This document shows, one piece after another, positions 43,583 to 53,610 of a stretch of 64,000 nucleotides of DNA (position 1 is its first letter; the number at the start of each line of letters is the position of its first letter). The DNA lies in contig JAWQUS010000021.1 of the NCBI GenBank assembly GCA_036365455.1, positions 20,396,001 to 20,460,000 of the forward strand, written 5' to 3'. The DNA is from Macrosoma leucophasiata (lineage: Eukaryota; Arthropoda; Insecta; Lepidoptera; Hedylidae). Under the pieces are notes generated by a model. The model was given only the letters and a program-made list of their open reading frames with translations, was not told the DNA's origin and ran no database searches. Position numbers and translations under genes: made by a program.

Positions 43583-44196
43583 AACGTACCTTCATAATTA
43601 CACGTCTGTAATCTTCGAAGGGGTAGGCAGATTTACTGCATGCTTTCAAGCATCATGTATGTAAACACCTACGATTCGCTTAGGCCCATGTTACAGGTGA
43701 CAAGCCTGTTGACATCTCCACTTATACAATACTTAAAAACGTAAATGTAAACACCTACGATTCGCTTAGGCCCATGTTACAGGTGACAAGCCTGTTGACA
43801 TCTCCACTTATACAATACTTAAAAACGTAAATGTAAACACCTACGATTCGCTTAGGCCCATGTTACAGGTGACAAGCCTGTTGACATCTCCACTTATACA
43901 ATACTTAAAAACGTAACTTCACGCCTGTGAAGTGGTAAATGCTTGCATTCAAGCATACATACAAACACCCACAATTCGCCGGTCACGTTTTGGCCCATGT
44001 AATAGGTGGCGAGCCTGTTGCCATCTCCGGGCACATTACCAAATTCCGAGGTACTGGGAAACTTCCATAAAATGGAATATCGCAATAGAACCAGAAACAA
44101 AGGATTTTAAACCGTTATCTCTGATAGCTCCCGATCCGGGAATCGCACCCAGGACCTCCAGCGTAGTAGTCTGCTACCACTAGGCTACAGACGCAG
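43583..44196 (-). mobile_element. S2 SINE, full copy plus truncated and amplified copies
   Basis: Full S2 at 43911-44196 in minus sense, with a tRNA-like head (TAGCCTAGTGGTAGCAG, GGGTGCGATTCCCGG). To its left lies a second S2 3' half from 43583, whose inner part is part of an 86-bp triplication. Confidence 0.75.
43661..43918. repeat. 86-bp tandem triplication
   Basis: The word AAACACCTACGATTCGC recurs at 43663, 43749 and 43835, period 86. The units look identical. Each holds about 60 bp of S2 and 26 bp of other sequence. Confidence 0.97.
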
Positions 44197-44292
44197 TAAA
44201 ACACTACTTTTTTTGGCGAAAGCTTTACTCTTTCATTTTAAAATATTATATCCCTTTAGCGCAAATAAATCTGTATGCATTATTGTTTGAGT

Positions 44293-44427
44293 AAACAGCT
44301 CAAAGCATTGGAATCGCTTCCCAACAATAATCATACGCACCCGACTCGGGCCCATAACTAATAGCGCAACTAAACACATTTACAAACGCATTTGCACTGG
44401 AATGTTCTGACCGCAATTCGCTTCACG
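44293..44427 (+). repeat. Three-copy local repeat, copy 2
   Basis: CCCAACAATAATCATACGC and ACCCGACTCGGGCCCATAAC; frame TRLGPITNSATKHIY matches the other copies. Confidence 0.5.
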
Positions 44428-44458
44428 TTATTACCTCTTTAAATGAATATACTATCTT

Positions 44459-44508
44459 AGTGGTGGTCGAGCTCCAGTGACGGAGCTCATGGGCATAGGT
44501 ACAACACT
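44459..44508 (+). mobile_element. S1 head fragment
   Basis: AGTGGTGGTCGAGCTCCAGTG to GGGCATAGGTAC; no tail. Confidence 0.7.
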
Positions 44509-44529
44509 AAATGGTTTTGTTTTATTTTT

Positions 44530-45050
44530 TACTGGCTGTGCGCGCGACTTCGCCCGCTTGAGAATTTATGATTGTTTAAATAACCCGGTAGATAAACCGG
44601 ACGAAGTCGTGGGCGAAGCTAGTATAAAAGTAGCCGAAGTTACTCCTTATTACATCATCTACCTGCCAGTCAAAGTTTCGTCAAAATCGGTAAAGCCGTT
44701 CCCAAGATTAGCCCCGCCAAACAGACAGACAGATAAAAATTGAAAAAAAAAATGTTTTGGTATATGTACCGAGTATACATACATAGTAAAAAGCGGTTAT
44801 TTTAATATTACAAACAGACACTCCAATTTTATTTATTTCTATAGATATAGAGTAGCTGTGCGCGCGACTTCGCCCGCTTGAGAATTTATTATTGTTCAGT
44901 TTCTACCCGGACAAAGTTGTGGGCGCAGCTAGTATAAAGTAGCCTAAGTTACTTCTTATTACATAAGCTATCTGCCAGTGAAAGTCCCGTCAAAATCAGT
45001 CTAGCCGTTCCCAAGATTCTCCCCGCCAAACAGACAGACAGGCAAAAATT
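44530..45050 (-). repeat. Two R1 repeats in tandem
   Basis: First unit 44530-44852, complete; second 44853-45050, ending at AAAAATTG where an S1 begins. Both start TAGCTGTGCGCGCGACTTCGC-like and contain the AGAC tract. The shared CGCTTGAGAATTTAT word differs from other R1 copies, so this is probably a tandem duplication. Confidence 0.8.
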
Positions 45051-45309
45051 GTTGCAATGCAATTCACATTGATGTTAAATGTTGACTGCAGCCTATAGAC
45101 ACCCACACAAAGACCAAAGTCAAAATGTAGATGCGTTACCACTCCTTAGGCCTAAGGTGTTATGCCTCTGTGCCGGAAATTACAGGGCCGTACATTACCA
45201 CCTGACCGGAACACGATAGTGCTGAACACTACCATTTAACGGCAAGCATATTAGGTAATGCGGAGGTGCCTACGCCGGCGAGGTCCGTCACTGGATCTCT
45301 ACCACCAGT
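45051..45309 (-). mobile_element. S1a SINE lacking its A tail, joined to R1
   Basis: AATGCAATTCACATTGATG to GGATCTCTACCACCAGTA. The tail end is replaced by the truncated R1. Confidence 0.85.
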
Positions 45310-45376
45310 AAAAAATGGTATTCCGTTATCAAACATGGTTTCCTCACTAAACATAAGGAAGATATATTATCCAATG

Positions 45377-45530
45377 TACACAATTATTGTCAAAATACAA
45401 TACACAGTCGCACCCTAATAACAATTAGAAGTAGACTTGGGTCTGTGAGTGATGGGGCAAGTAGACACATTTACGCGGAATGTCCGAAACGCGAAGTTGT
45501 GCGAAGTTTGCTTAACAGACTTTTCTTTAT
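45377..45530 (+). repeat. Three-copy local repeat, copy 3, with open frame
   Basis: The frame RSRLGSVSDGASRHIYAECP, then KREVVRSLLNRLFFI, ends at a stop. It is the only copy with the region open; origin unknown. Confidence 0.45.
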
Positions 45531-45658
45531 TTAATTAGGGACTGAATTTAGTTTGTTTAACACAATGGTAATAAATCTAAACATTTCGAGATACTGATCT
45601 GTCGGTAAAAGTTATTTAACATTTATTTCGGTAATTTTGTATGTAAGACTAGCTGTGA

Positions 45659-45934
45659 TTGTTTTATATTATTTCGCATTAACACATGCTTGTGAAATAT
45701 CTTTTATTTTAAAGAAAAATGGAAAGAAAGATTGCCTAACTAGCATAGTTGGTAATACATGGCGCTGCTGCTACCATAAAGCAACGCAATAAATGTGAAG
45801 GAAAGATTTGACAAATCGGGCAGGACTTCAGTAGCTCAATTGGAAGAGCGGCTGGACTAGATTCCCAGTAGGCCGCGAGTTCGAGTCTCGCCTGAACTCT
45901 AAAATTTTTCTTTCCATTTTTCTTTAAAATAAAA
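45659..45934 (+). repeat. T repeat with inverted tails
   Basis: Tail in minus sense (45659-45733), shortened core, tRNA-like module (45823-45899), then a truncated tail in plus sense. Here the tails are inverted, in contrast to 42472-42838. Confidence 0.8.
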
Positions 45935-45938
45935 GAAG

Positions 45939-46255
45939 ACTAGCTGTGATTTGTCCGCGTCAGAATTTATGATGGTTCAGTATGTACCCGGACGAGGTCG
46001 TAGGCGCAGCTAGTATAAAAGTAGCCTAAGTTACTCCTTCTTACAGCCAGTGAAAGTTCCGTCAAAATCGGTCTAGCCGTTCCCGATATTAGCGGGAACA
46101 AACAGACCGACAGACAGATAGACAAAAATTGAAAAAAATGTTGTTTTGGTATATGTACCGTGTATACATACATATGCATTCAGTAAAAAGCGGTAGTTTT
46201 TATATTACAAACAGACACTCCAATTTTGTTTATTTGTATGTATATACTCGTAGAT
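45939..46255 (-). repeat. R1 microsatellite-cored repeat
   Basis: ACTAGCTGTGATTTGTCCGC, GTCTAGCCGTTCCCG, an AGAC tract, and AGACACTCCAATTTTGTTTAT at the right end. Confidence 0.8.
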
Positions 46256-46284
46256 TGTTTTTTTTCGGTAATTTTAATAATCAT

Positions 46285-46450
46285 AGAGTTCCAGAGTCAG
46301 TACTTGAGGGTATAAATACCACTGCGTCGCCTAATATATGTGCAGTTTAATGGTACTGTTCACCACTATTTCTTTTACTGTTCCGGTCAAATGGTAATGG
46401 GCCCGTGATAACTATGACATAGACAAACTAAGGCCTTAGCAGTGTAACTC
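46285..46450 (+). mobile_element. S1b SINE 5' part, diverged
   Basis: CAGAGTCAGTACTTGAGGG, ACTGTTCCGGTCAAATGG, GTGATAACTATGACATAGAC; the 3' half is missing. Confidence 0.6.
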
Positions 46451-46895
46451 GTCGAGTAAAGACATCACGTTTATGAGAATTAAATCGAGAAACGATACCT
46501 AGTCTATTAAGTCGCCTAACGACTCGCGTGATGACGCGTCTTACCGCGCCTTGGAACGTCGCTTCTTTCCCCTGGATATTGCGGTACACATTCTATAAGA
46601 TGTTCCGGTACGCCGAAGCAGCACGTGAGACGCACATATTACTATTTTGTGTTATGAGAAATGAGTAATGAATAAAATAAGGTTTAAAGTTGATTGTTCA
46701 GGTGGCAATGTTAGCGGCTAGAGTGAGTGCCTGAGTGAAAAGATGCGGTCGTTTACTTTTGTCCTCGACATTTCGACCAGATTTGCCATAAGATTCCGTG
46801 ATATTCAGGATACCACGGGATGATTCAGTATGCCAAGCCGTTCCATGCCATGCCGTACCAATCCGTTAGTGAGCGTCAGCCCTTAAACAGTGACG
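46451..46895. other. Unrecognised sequence
   Basis: No family match and no convincing frame. Confidence 0.4.
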
Positions 46896-47083
46896 TTTGT
46901 TATTTCAATAAGCAATTATCACATTAACAAACAGTTTCACGCATCACAAACCAATTTGGCGATCATATAATTCAGCGGTCAGTAATTTGCGGCGGGTTTA
47001 TGACAAATGCGTCGATTATACTGACGATGGAACACGCAAATTGCGGCACCCTGCGGCTTTTAATGATACTCCTTTATAAATTT
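46896..47083 (+). repeat. Local duplication flanking an S1b, copy 1
   Basis: AGCAATTATCACATTAAC, CAGTAATTTGCGGCGGG, TTGCGGCACCCTGCGGC recur in order at 47570-47745. Confidence 0.9.
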
Positions 47084-47267
47084 AATGAAACATTGCAACG
47101 GGGTATTTTTTTTAACAAAATATCAAACCAAAGCAGCTTAAACTCGTGTATGAAAATTTCTGAGCACAGATCATAAAGAGAACTTATGACTATTGAACTT
47201 GGTGGGTTAGAGGTTTCTCTGAGCTTGCAAAGACGACAATGGCGAAGCAGACAGTGGTTCAATATTG

Positions 47268-47550
47268 TTTTTTTTAAATAATAAAGTTGGCAAACAAGAT
47301 TGTTGACACATTGATGTTAAGTAATGACTGCAGCCAATAGACACTAACACAAAGACCAGATGTTAAAATGCAGATGCGGTGCCACCCCTGAGACTTGAGT
47401 TATTATGTCTCTGTGTTAAGTATTACGGGGCCATACATTATCATCTAACCGGAACACGATAGTGCTGAGCATTACCATTTAGCGGTAGATAATTTAGGTA
47501 ATGCGGTGGTGCCTACGCCCTCGAGCTCCTACACAAGAACTCTACCAGTG
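47268..47550 (-). mobile_element. S1b SINE, full length
   Basis: T-run, AAGTTGGCAAACAAG at left and CAAGAACTCTACCAGTG at right. Confidence 0.85.
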
Positions 47551-47569
47551 TAGTACACTGTACACTGTT

Positions 47570-47745
47570 GTATTTCATATTAATAAACAATTATCACATT
47601 AGCAAACAGTTTCATGCATCACACACATATAATTCAGCGGTCAGTGATTTGCGGCGGGTTTATGATGAATACATAGATTGTACGAGTACTGACGATGGGA
47701 CACCCAAATTGCGGCACCCTGCGGCTTTTAATTATGCTCCTGTAA
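47570..47745 (+). repeat. Local duplication flanking an S1b, copy 2
   Basis: Same blocks as 46896-47083, shorter by about 12 bp, moderately diverged. Confidence 0.9.
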
Positions 47746-47755
47746 TAATTACTTT

Positions 47756-48046
47756 ACTGTTGGTAGAGCTCCAGTGACGGAGCTCGAGGGCGTGGGCACC
47801 ACCGCATTGCCTAATTTACTTGCCGCTAAACGGTAGTGTTCAGCACTATCGTGTTCCGGTCAGGTGGTAGTGTACAGCCCTGTAATTTCCGGCACAGAGG
47901 CATAACAGTGGTACCAAACTAAGGCCTAAGGAGTGGTAACGCATCTGTATTTTGACCTTGGTCTTCATGTGGGTGGCTATAGGCTGCAGTCATCACTTAA
48001 CATCAATGTGAACTGCATGCTTGTTTGCCACGTCCATTACATAAAA
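47756..48046 (+). mobile_element. S1a SINE, full length
   Basis: ACTGTTGGTAGAGCTCCAG to ATTACATAAAA. It has a small duplication (AGTGGTACCAAACTAAGG) inside. It lies directly after duplication copy 2. Confidence 0.88.
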
Positions 48047-48059
48047 CCGGACAAGTACG

Positions 48060-48660
48060 AGTTTGACTCGCGTGGTGAGGGTTCCGTAATTAAAATAAAT
48101 ATTTTCGAATATATTATAGATTTTAAATGCATGGACATAGCGTTTGTGGTGGTACCGGCAGGGGGGGGTTATATTATTAAGAATTTTCGATTTAATTTGA
48201 ATACTCAAACTTCTTATAGGTTTTCCAATAGGCAAAGAACAATTTTCCACATTTTTTTCAAAAATTTTATGTTCAGTAGTTTCGGAGATAGGGGAGGGGG
48301 AATGGTCAATTTTCGTCGTTTTTCTTAAATAACTTCAAATTTGTTTATGCAAAAATTATAAAAAAAATATCTGAGATGCTGACAACAACCTCTTTCATTT
48401 GATATGTCACACGACACAGTTTACTATTTTTTTATTTTTTTATTTTCTGATTTACCCCCCGAAAGGGCCACTTTCGGGGGGTAAATCACCCTGTTTGAAA
48501 TTTATTATTTTACTTGACGTGTTCATCTTTGGGTCACCAATTTACATATTTTCATCAAATTTCAACGCAATCGGTCGAGTAGTTTCGGAGCAAATTGGCT
48601 GTGACAGACGGACAGACAGACGCACGAGTGATCCTATAAGGGTTCCGTACCTTAAAAGGA
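48060..48660. repeat. R3-related repeat with perfect 18-bp hairpin
   Basis: GAGGGTTCCGTAATTAAAAT at the left and TAAGGGTTCCGTACC with an AGAC tract at the right. At 48448-48488 TGATTTACCCCCCGAAAG pairs perfectly with its complement across GGCCA. The 131-codon and 136-codon frames across here are chance. Confidence 0.6.
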
Positions 48661-48681
48661 AACAAGGAAAGAAGAAATTAA

Positions 48682-48970
48682 ATGAGTCACTTGGTCCAGC
48701 GGTATGTGACAACCGTTTTAATCGAGACTTACGGTTTTTTATCCCCATATCGGGTCAAATATTTGTATTGACGACCCGGTTAGTCCAGTGGTGTGAGATG
48801 ACCTTTTGATTCGAAGCGTCGCGGGTTCGATGCCCGCACCGGAACAAATATTTGTATGGCCTACAGATATTTGTTTCGGGTTGGGTGTTCGTGTATGTGT
48901 TGTATGTGTACAACGGCACCCACGACACAGGTTTATGCCTAGTGTGTGGCTGTGAGTGTAAGGGAATTTA
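48682..48970 (+). mobile_element. S3 SINE, full copy preceded by a partial copy
   Basis: Partial head 48682-48768 (TTGGTCCAGCGGTATGTG), full copy 48769-48970 (GACCCGGTTAGTCCAGTGG, GGGTTCGATGCCCGCACC, ACAACGGCACCCACGAC). Confidence 0.8.
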
Positions 48971-49080
48971 AACAAAACTGACTGAGGTGTCACATGTGGG
49001 TCACCCGATTGGAACGTAGTTCATCTTCAACTTCTAATTAATCATTTTCGCAATGCATTGTTTTTTTTTTAATATTAAAA

Positions 49081-49336
49081 ACTAGCTGACCCGGCAGACT
49101 TTGTGTTGCCTCACAGTGAAATAATGTGTCAAAGGTTTGATAGATACGGACTATTTGTATGGAAAAATTAAATTGTCGTTTTTACTATTTCCTTTCAATT
49201 TCTTCACATTTTTTTACCTTTTAAACCTTCCCTGGACTTTCAAAAATCATTCAAAACCAAAATTAGCCAAATCGGTCCAGCCGTTCTCGAGTTTTAGCGA
49301 GACTTACGAACAGCCATTGATTTTTATATATATAGA
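49081..49336 (-). repeat. Dispersed repeat beginning ACTAGCTGACCCGGC
   Basis: ACTAGCTGACCCGGCAGAC at left; CAAATCGGTCCAGCCGTTC and ATTTTTATATATATAGAT at right. Layout parallels R1 without the microsatellite. Confidence 0.6.
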
Positions 49337-49586
49337 TAACTAAAACTACATACACGCGAACACGACAAAACAATGTGCGCATACACAACAGACGCGCACT
49401 TCGTGTGGCTTGCCACTGTCGAGTGAGAGAGAGAACGAATAAGTCGAATCCTATACTCGGCCTGCCCCCTCTCCGAGAGCTACGCACTATAGCAAAAGTG
49501 TCGTGAGGATTGTTCGTGACGCTCGCCTACCGCGCGATAAGAAACTTCGTTCCAACAAAAAATACAGAACAAAATAAAATGACTGA

Positions 49587-51220
49587 TCTATACAAATAAA
49601 TAAAATTGGAGTGTCTGTTTGTAATATCAATATAATCGCTTTTTACTAAATGCATATATATGTATACACGGTACATATACCAAAACAATATTTTTTACAT
49701 TTCGAGGGGTAACGGGCTATTTGGTTTAAGCGACATTTTTGCAACTTTACAGGAGAGCCTTTTAAAGTTTGAAATTTCGAAATAAAATTCATGACAAAAA
49801 AACTTCTGCAGTTATTTAAACGGGGTAAACTGCATTGAAATTTTATTAAAAATATCTAGTTGTTGATGCTAATACCAAATAAAGCGGGCCTTTATTTACA
49901 AAGATAAATGTCGCTTAATACAACGTGCCCTTTTTTAGAGACAGGAAAAACGATTTAAGTGACTTCATAACTACAACTGGCTACAGGGGAAAAAATTAAG
50001 CGACAACGTATTCTATTTACGGAGCAAGACAAAAGGTATGAAGTACTCGTGTATGAAGTAACGAAACCCAAAATTAGTAGAATTAAGCTATTTATCTTAA
50101 CTACCAATTTAGATTAAAATGACTGTCAGGCTAATTTACTTATGTGACATTGTAACGTTTAATGTTTATTAATAATTATGGTTTATTTACATCTAAGACT
50201 ATCAAAATGGCTGATAAAACAACCAGGATATATTGCAATCACCGAAAATTTCAGGTGCTTACATTGAATAAATGAATAAATAAACACAACATAATAATAA
50301 ATCAAAGTATTTATTTAGAATAATTATTTTTTTATAACAGTCTCACTAGGAACATCAATTATATTAATTTACTTTTCAGTCTTAATCAGCAAAATTAGGT
50401 ACATTAGTATTTTGTAAGATAATTAAGTTAAATCAGTCTCAATGTAGGAACATCAACTAAAATTATTTATAAATAAAGTAGGACTAAAATGGTTTAACGA
50501 CTAAACAAAATATCTGAACAAAAATGAGTATTTGATTCAAGCAGCACCCGGCGTGGAAAATAGATGCAGCTAAAAGAGTTTAAGCGACGGACCATATCGT
50601 ATTTGGGTGACGGACAAATGGTTTAAGCGACATCACACCGTGTGATTAGGGAAGTCAAAATGATTCAAGTTACTTCTTAATAAAATTTAGAATCAGGAAA
50701 AACGCTTTAACTCTTATTCACTTATTTATGAGAGATAGGGTGACTGGTTTATGTCTCGGTTATGAATATGATGGTATGGTTCAAGTATATGATTTAATAA
50801 AAAATGCAAATCCACAAAATCCACGTCGTTTAAGACACTGCCACTTTGGAAACGACACGAAAATAGTATTGTTTGAAACGCTAAAAAAGTGCTCCGATTT
50901 CTAATGAAACCGACGGAGAAAAATTCGCTGATTCCAAATATGTATATAACTCAATATCACCCAAAATGTCGCTTAAACCAAATACCCCGTTACCCCTCGA
51001 TTTATTGTCTGTCTGTCTGTCCGTCTGTCTGTCTGTCTGTTTGGCGGAACGGGATCTTGGGAACGGCTAGACCGATTTTGACGGGACTTTCACTGGCAGA
51101 TAGCTGATGTAATGAGGAGTAACTTAGGCTACTTTTATACTTGCTTCGTCCATGACTTCGTCCGGATAGATACTGAACAATCATAGATTCCCACGCGGAC
51201 GAAGTTGCGGGGACAGCTAG
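49587..51220 (+). repeat. R1 repeat split by a TIR element
   Basis: First part 49587-49702 (CTATACAAATAAATAAAATTGG to TTTTTTACATTT), second part 51004-51220 (ATTGTCTGTCTGTC to GCGGGGACAGCTAGT). Removing 49703-51003 restores an ordinary R1. Confidence 0.9.
49703..50999. mobile_element. 1,297-bp non-autonomous TIR transposon, unknown superfamily
   Basis: The ends are inverted repeats of about 37 bp (CGAGGGGTAACGGGCTATTT ... with one mismatch), flanked by ATTT at 49699-49702 and 51000-51003. The motif GTTTAAGCGAC or close variants recurs at about nine places inside and in both TIRs, on both strands. No transposase-size frame. TSD length of 4 (3 possible) does not fix a superfamily by itself. 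Confidence 0.88.
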
Positions 51221-51726
51221 TCTCAAAATAAAGTAGGTACGTCAAAGCATCGTACATGTACACATTGTAAGCAAAGCACTACCTTCCAACGACGGAATTA
51301 TGCGCCGCATGTTGTTCGCAAGCTCACTAACATTTGTTTTCATTCAGGGAAGGACAAAGAACGCACGTATCTTAATGGATGAGGATTACATGCGGGCGGT
51401 ACTCTTCAATTAAGGTCCATATCATGAAGAATGCATTTTCAACGCTATACGACTGGATTGACTTGTATTTTTAATTGAAGGTACTATGTCCACATCCAGA
51501 GATTGCCCGCAACCAGGTCGTCGATCCATCACGTGACGAGCCTGCCTACGCTCCGTCTCCCGTTACGTTATTGCCATTCCTGAACACTTCTGCCTCAATG
51601 GCCGTCGGTTCTTTGAGCTTGCCCAATGGCACTTGAATTCCGGTATTTGGTGTGCTTTATTGGCTACTTTGGATACCGTCATTTTCTTTTTTTTTCATTC
51701 AAGCTCCGACCTATTGCAGTTTTCAG
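51221..51726. other. Unrecognised sequence
   Basis: No family match; GC-richer at 51490-51620. Confidence 0.4.
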
Positions 51727-51891
51727 ATGTCACCATTATCATTTTAGCCGAAAAATGGCACTGGAATACATAAAGGGGATATGCCACAATCTCCACGCTT
51801 GGCATGCGGATTGGCGATCGCAGTGCCAGTAGTGGTAAAGGAGCTGGACTGCTTCTTCTCCAGTCACAGGTTAATCCCAGCCGAAGTCAAC
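51727..51891 (-). repeat. R4 fragment fused to a tRNA-like 3' half
   Basis: 51727-51826 is reversed R4 (ATTTTAGCCGAAAAATGGC, GCATGCGGATTGGCGATCGC). 51830-51891 in plus sense holds GGAGCTGGACTGC, CAGGTTAATCCCAGCC and GAAGTCAA, like the T module 3' half. Confidence 0.55.
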
Positions 51892-52479
51892 ATTTTTCCT
51901 TACATTTTTTAAGTTATACTCTTTTGGCGAAATGTTGAAAGTCAGTTTTTATAAGGCGCGCGCACATCGACACATTAAAGTAACAATTTGAAGTTATTTG
52001 CTAAACAAATAAAAGCAACAGTCTGAAGTTGGTTGCTAATTTTTTTTTGTCGTTTTGTTATATTTCTTAGATTAATACGATAAAGAAGTACTTATTATTT
52101 CTTACATGCGTACATAGGTACACACTCTTTTTTTCTTTAATTACATTTTATTTACAAATAAAATATGGAATAAGGCATTGACATAAAATATGAGAATAAA
52201 ACATAGTACTGAATTGTTTCACTATACACACACGGATCGTTGGCGAATCGTACCAAAGTCAACAGTTGATATTCAAAAATATTCATTCACAGTATTGAAT
52301 AACGTAACTTTGTATTTCGCGTTCGTTTGCAGTGTAGCATAAAAATCACGAAACATGCCCATCACAGATATTTGAACGATTTTTTTTTTTGTATAAAAGT
52401 GTAAATAAAACATGACACCGCTTTTCAATTGCGTATCTTCAAACACAGTTCTTTGAAACCTCTAGAAATATAATATAGG
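51892..52479. other. Unrecognised AT-rich sequence
   Basis: No family match and no convincing frame. Confidence 0.4.
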
Positions 52480-52755
52480 TAATTTTACGACCCCGCAATT
52501 TCCGGCACAGAGGCATTAACACCTTAGGCTTCAGGAGTGGTAACGCGTCTTCATTTTGACCTTGGTTTTTGTGTGGGTCTATAGACTGCAGTCATCACTT
52601 AACATCAATGTGAACTGCGTGCTTGTTTGCCAGTTCCATTACGTCAAAATGCAGATACCACTCCTGTGGTATCTGCATTTTGACTTCCAGTTATTGTGTG
52701 AATATCTACAGGCTGCAGTGTTCACTTACCATCAATACGACCATAAACGATATGA
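52480..52755 (+). mobile_element. Two S1 fragments joined through a palindrome
   Basis: First fragment 52480-52642 (GCAATTTCCGGCACAGAGG to CCAGTTCCATTACG), second 52667-52755 (TGGTATCTGCATTTTGAC to CTTACCATCAATACG). Between them an inverted copy of the second fragment's start makes a hairpin with perfect 18-bp arms (52643-52660, 52667-52684). Confidence 0.8.
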
Positions 52756-53315
52756 AAAAAAAACAATGTAATCAAATCAAGAACGTTATGTAAAAAGCTG
52801 GGCCAGTAACAATCGCTATCCCAATTTGCGGTGACCGGCATTCGGCGGAATTGATTCGGGACCGGCTTTAATTAAAATTTAACTTGCACCGATAATGTAA
52901 TAACAGACATCAATAGGTTTTGGTAATTAGTACCGCGTTGATTGGTATTGTTAACGTAACATCACGTCTGCTGAGTCTGAGTGTGTATAATACTCGAATG
53001 ATGAAACAATTATTTTCAAAAAATGGTTCACAAATTCAGAAATGAAATACTGAAATTTAAATCTTAGTACTAGCGAGAGTTAAATAGCAGTATTGCGCAG
53101 GTTACGCTACATCACATTGCGACAGTGTGCGGTAGGGGTTTGGTTTTGTGTGCAGCCGTAGGTAGAGGTAGAAAGAAATAAAGAAAGAAGAAACTATTAG
53201 GTAGGGTAAGTATTCGTGCGTAGGATGGTCATATTTTTCGTAAAATATGAAGACAACTTATTTTTTAAATAAAAAATATTTTTTAAATGATTTCAATAAT
53301 CTTAAACATGTAATT
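52756..53315. other. Unrecognised sequence
   Basis: No family match and no convincing frame. Confidence 0.4.
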
Positions 53316-53610
53316 TCATTTCATTTACTATGATTATCACCATCTGCTACGAGAGATTCCTAAGCTACTTAGGGCACATAGCACGCAGGGATCCAAATAA
53401 TCTGGAAAAACTAATAGTTGTTGTGAAGGTAGAAAGCAAACGACCTCGGGGCCGATCTCCTACCAGATGGGCTGACCAAGTCACCAAACTCACTGGCCTT
53501 CCCATAACAAAAGCCACGAAGAAGGCCGTGGATAAGCTAGACTGAAAGAATCTGGTGAACAAAGCCATCAAGACACTTCAGGACGGCCACAAATGAAGAG
53601 TCGCACTCTT
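53316..53610 (+). pseudogene. LINE C-terminal remnant (RTE-like)
   Basis: The frame from 53330 includes LGHIARRDPNNLEKLIVVVK, then KRPRGRSPTRWADQVTKLTG, a LINE C-terminus pattern (GHIARRD...RGRxPTRWxDQV). It ends at a stop at 53543, and the continuation (LVNKAI-like) is in another frame. Confidence 0.75.

Noticed and set aside
43661..43918. CRISPR-like array
   Set aside because: The units are contiguous 86-bp tandem repeats without variable spacers, inside a SINE of a eukaryotic genome.
47933..48809. Plus frames of 131 and 136 codons
   Set aside because: They start inside an S1 or run through an R3-like repeat, a hairpin and low-complexity T runs; no motif is seen.
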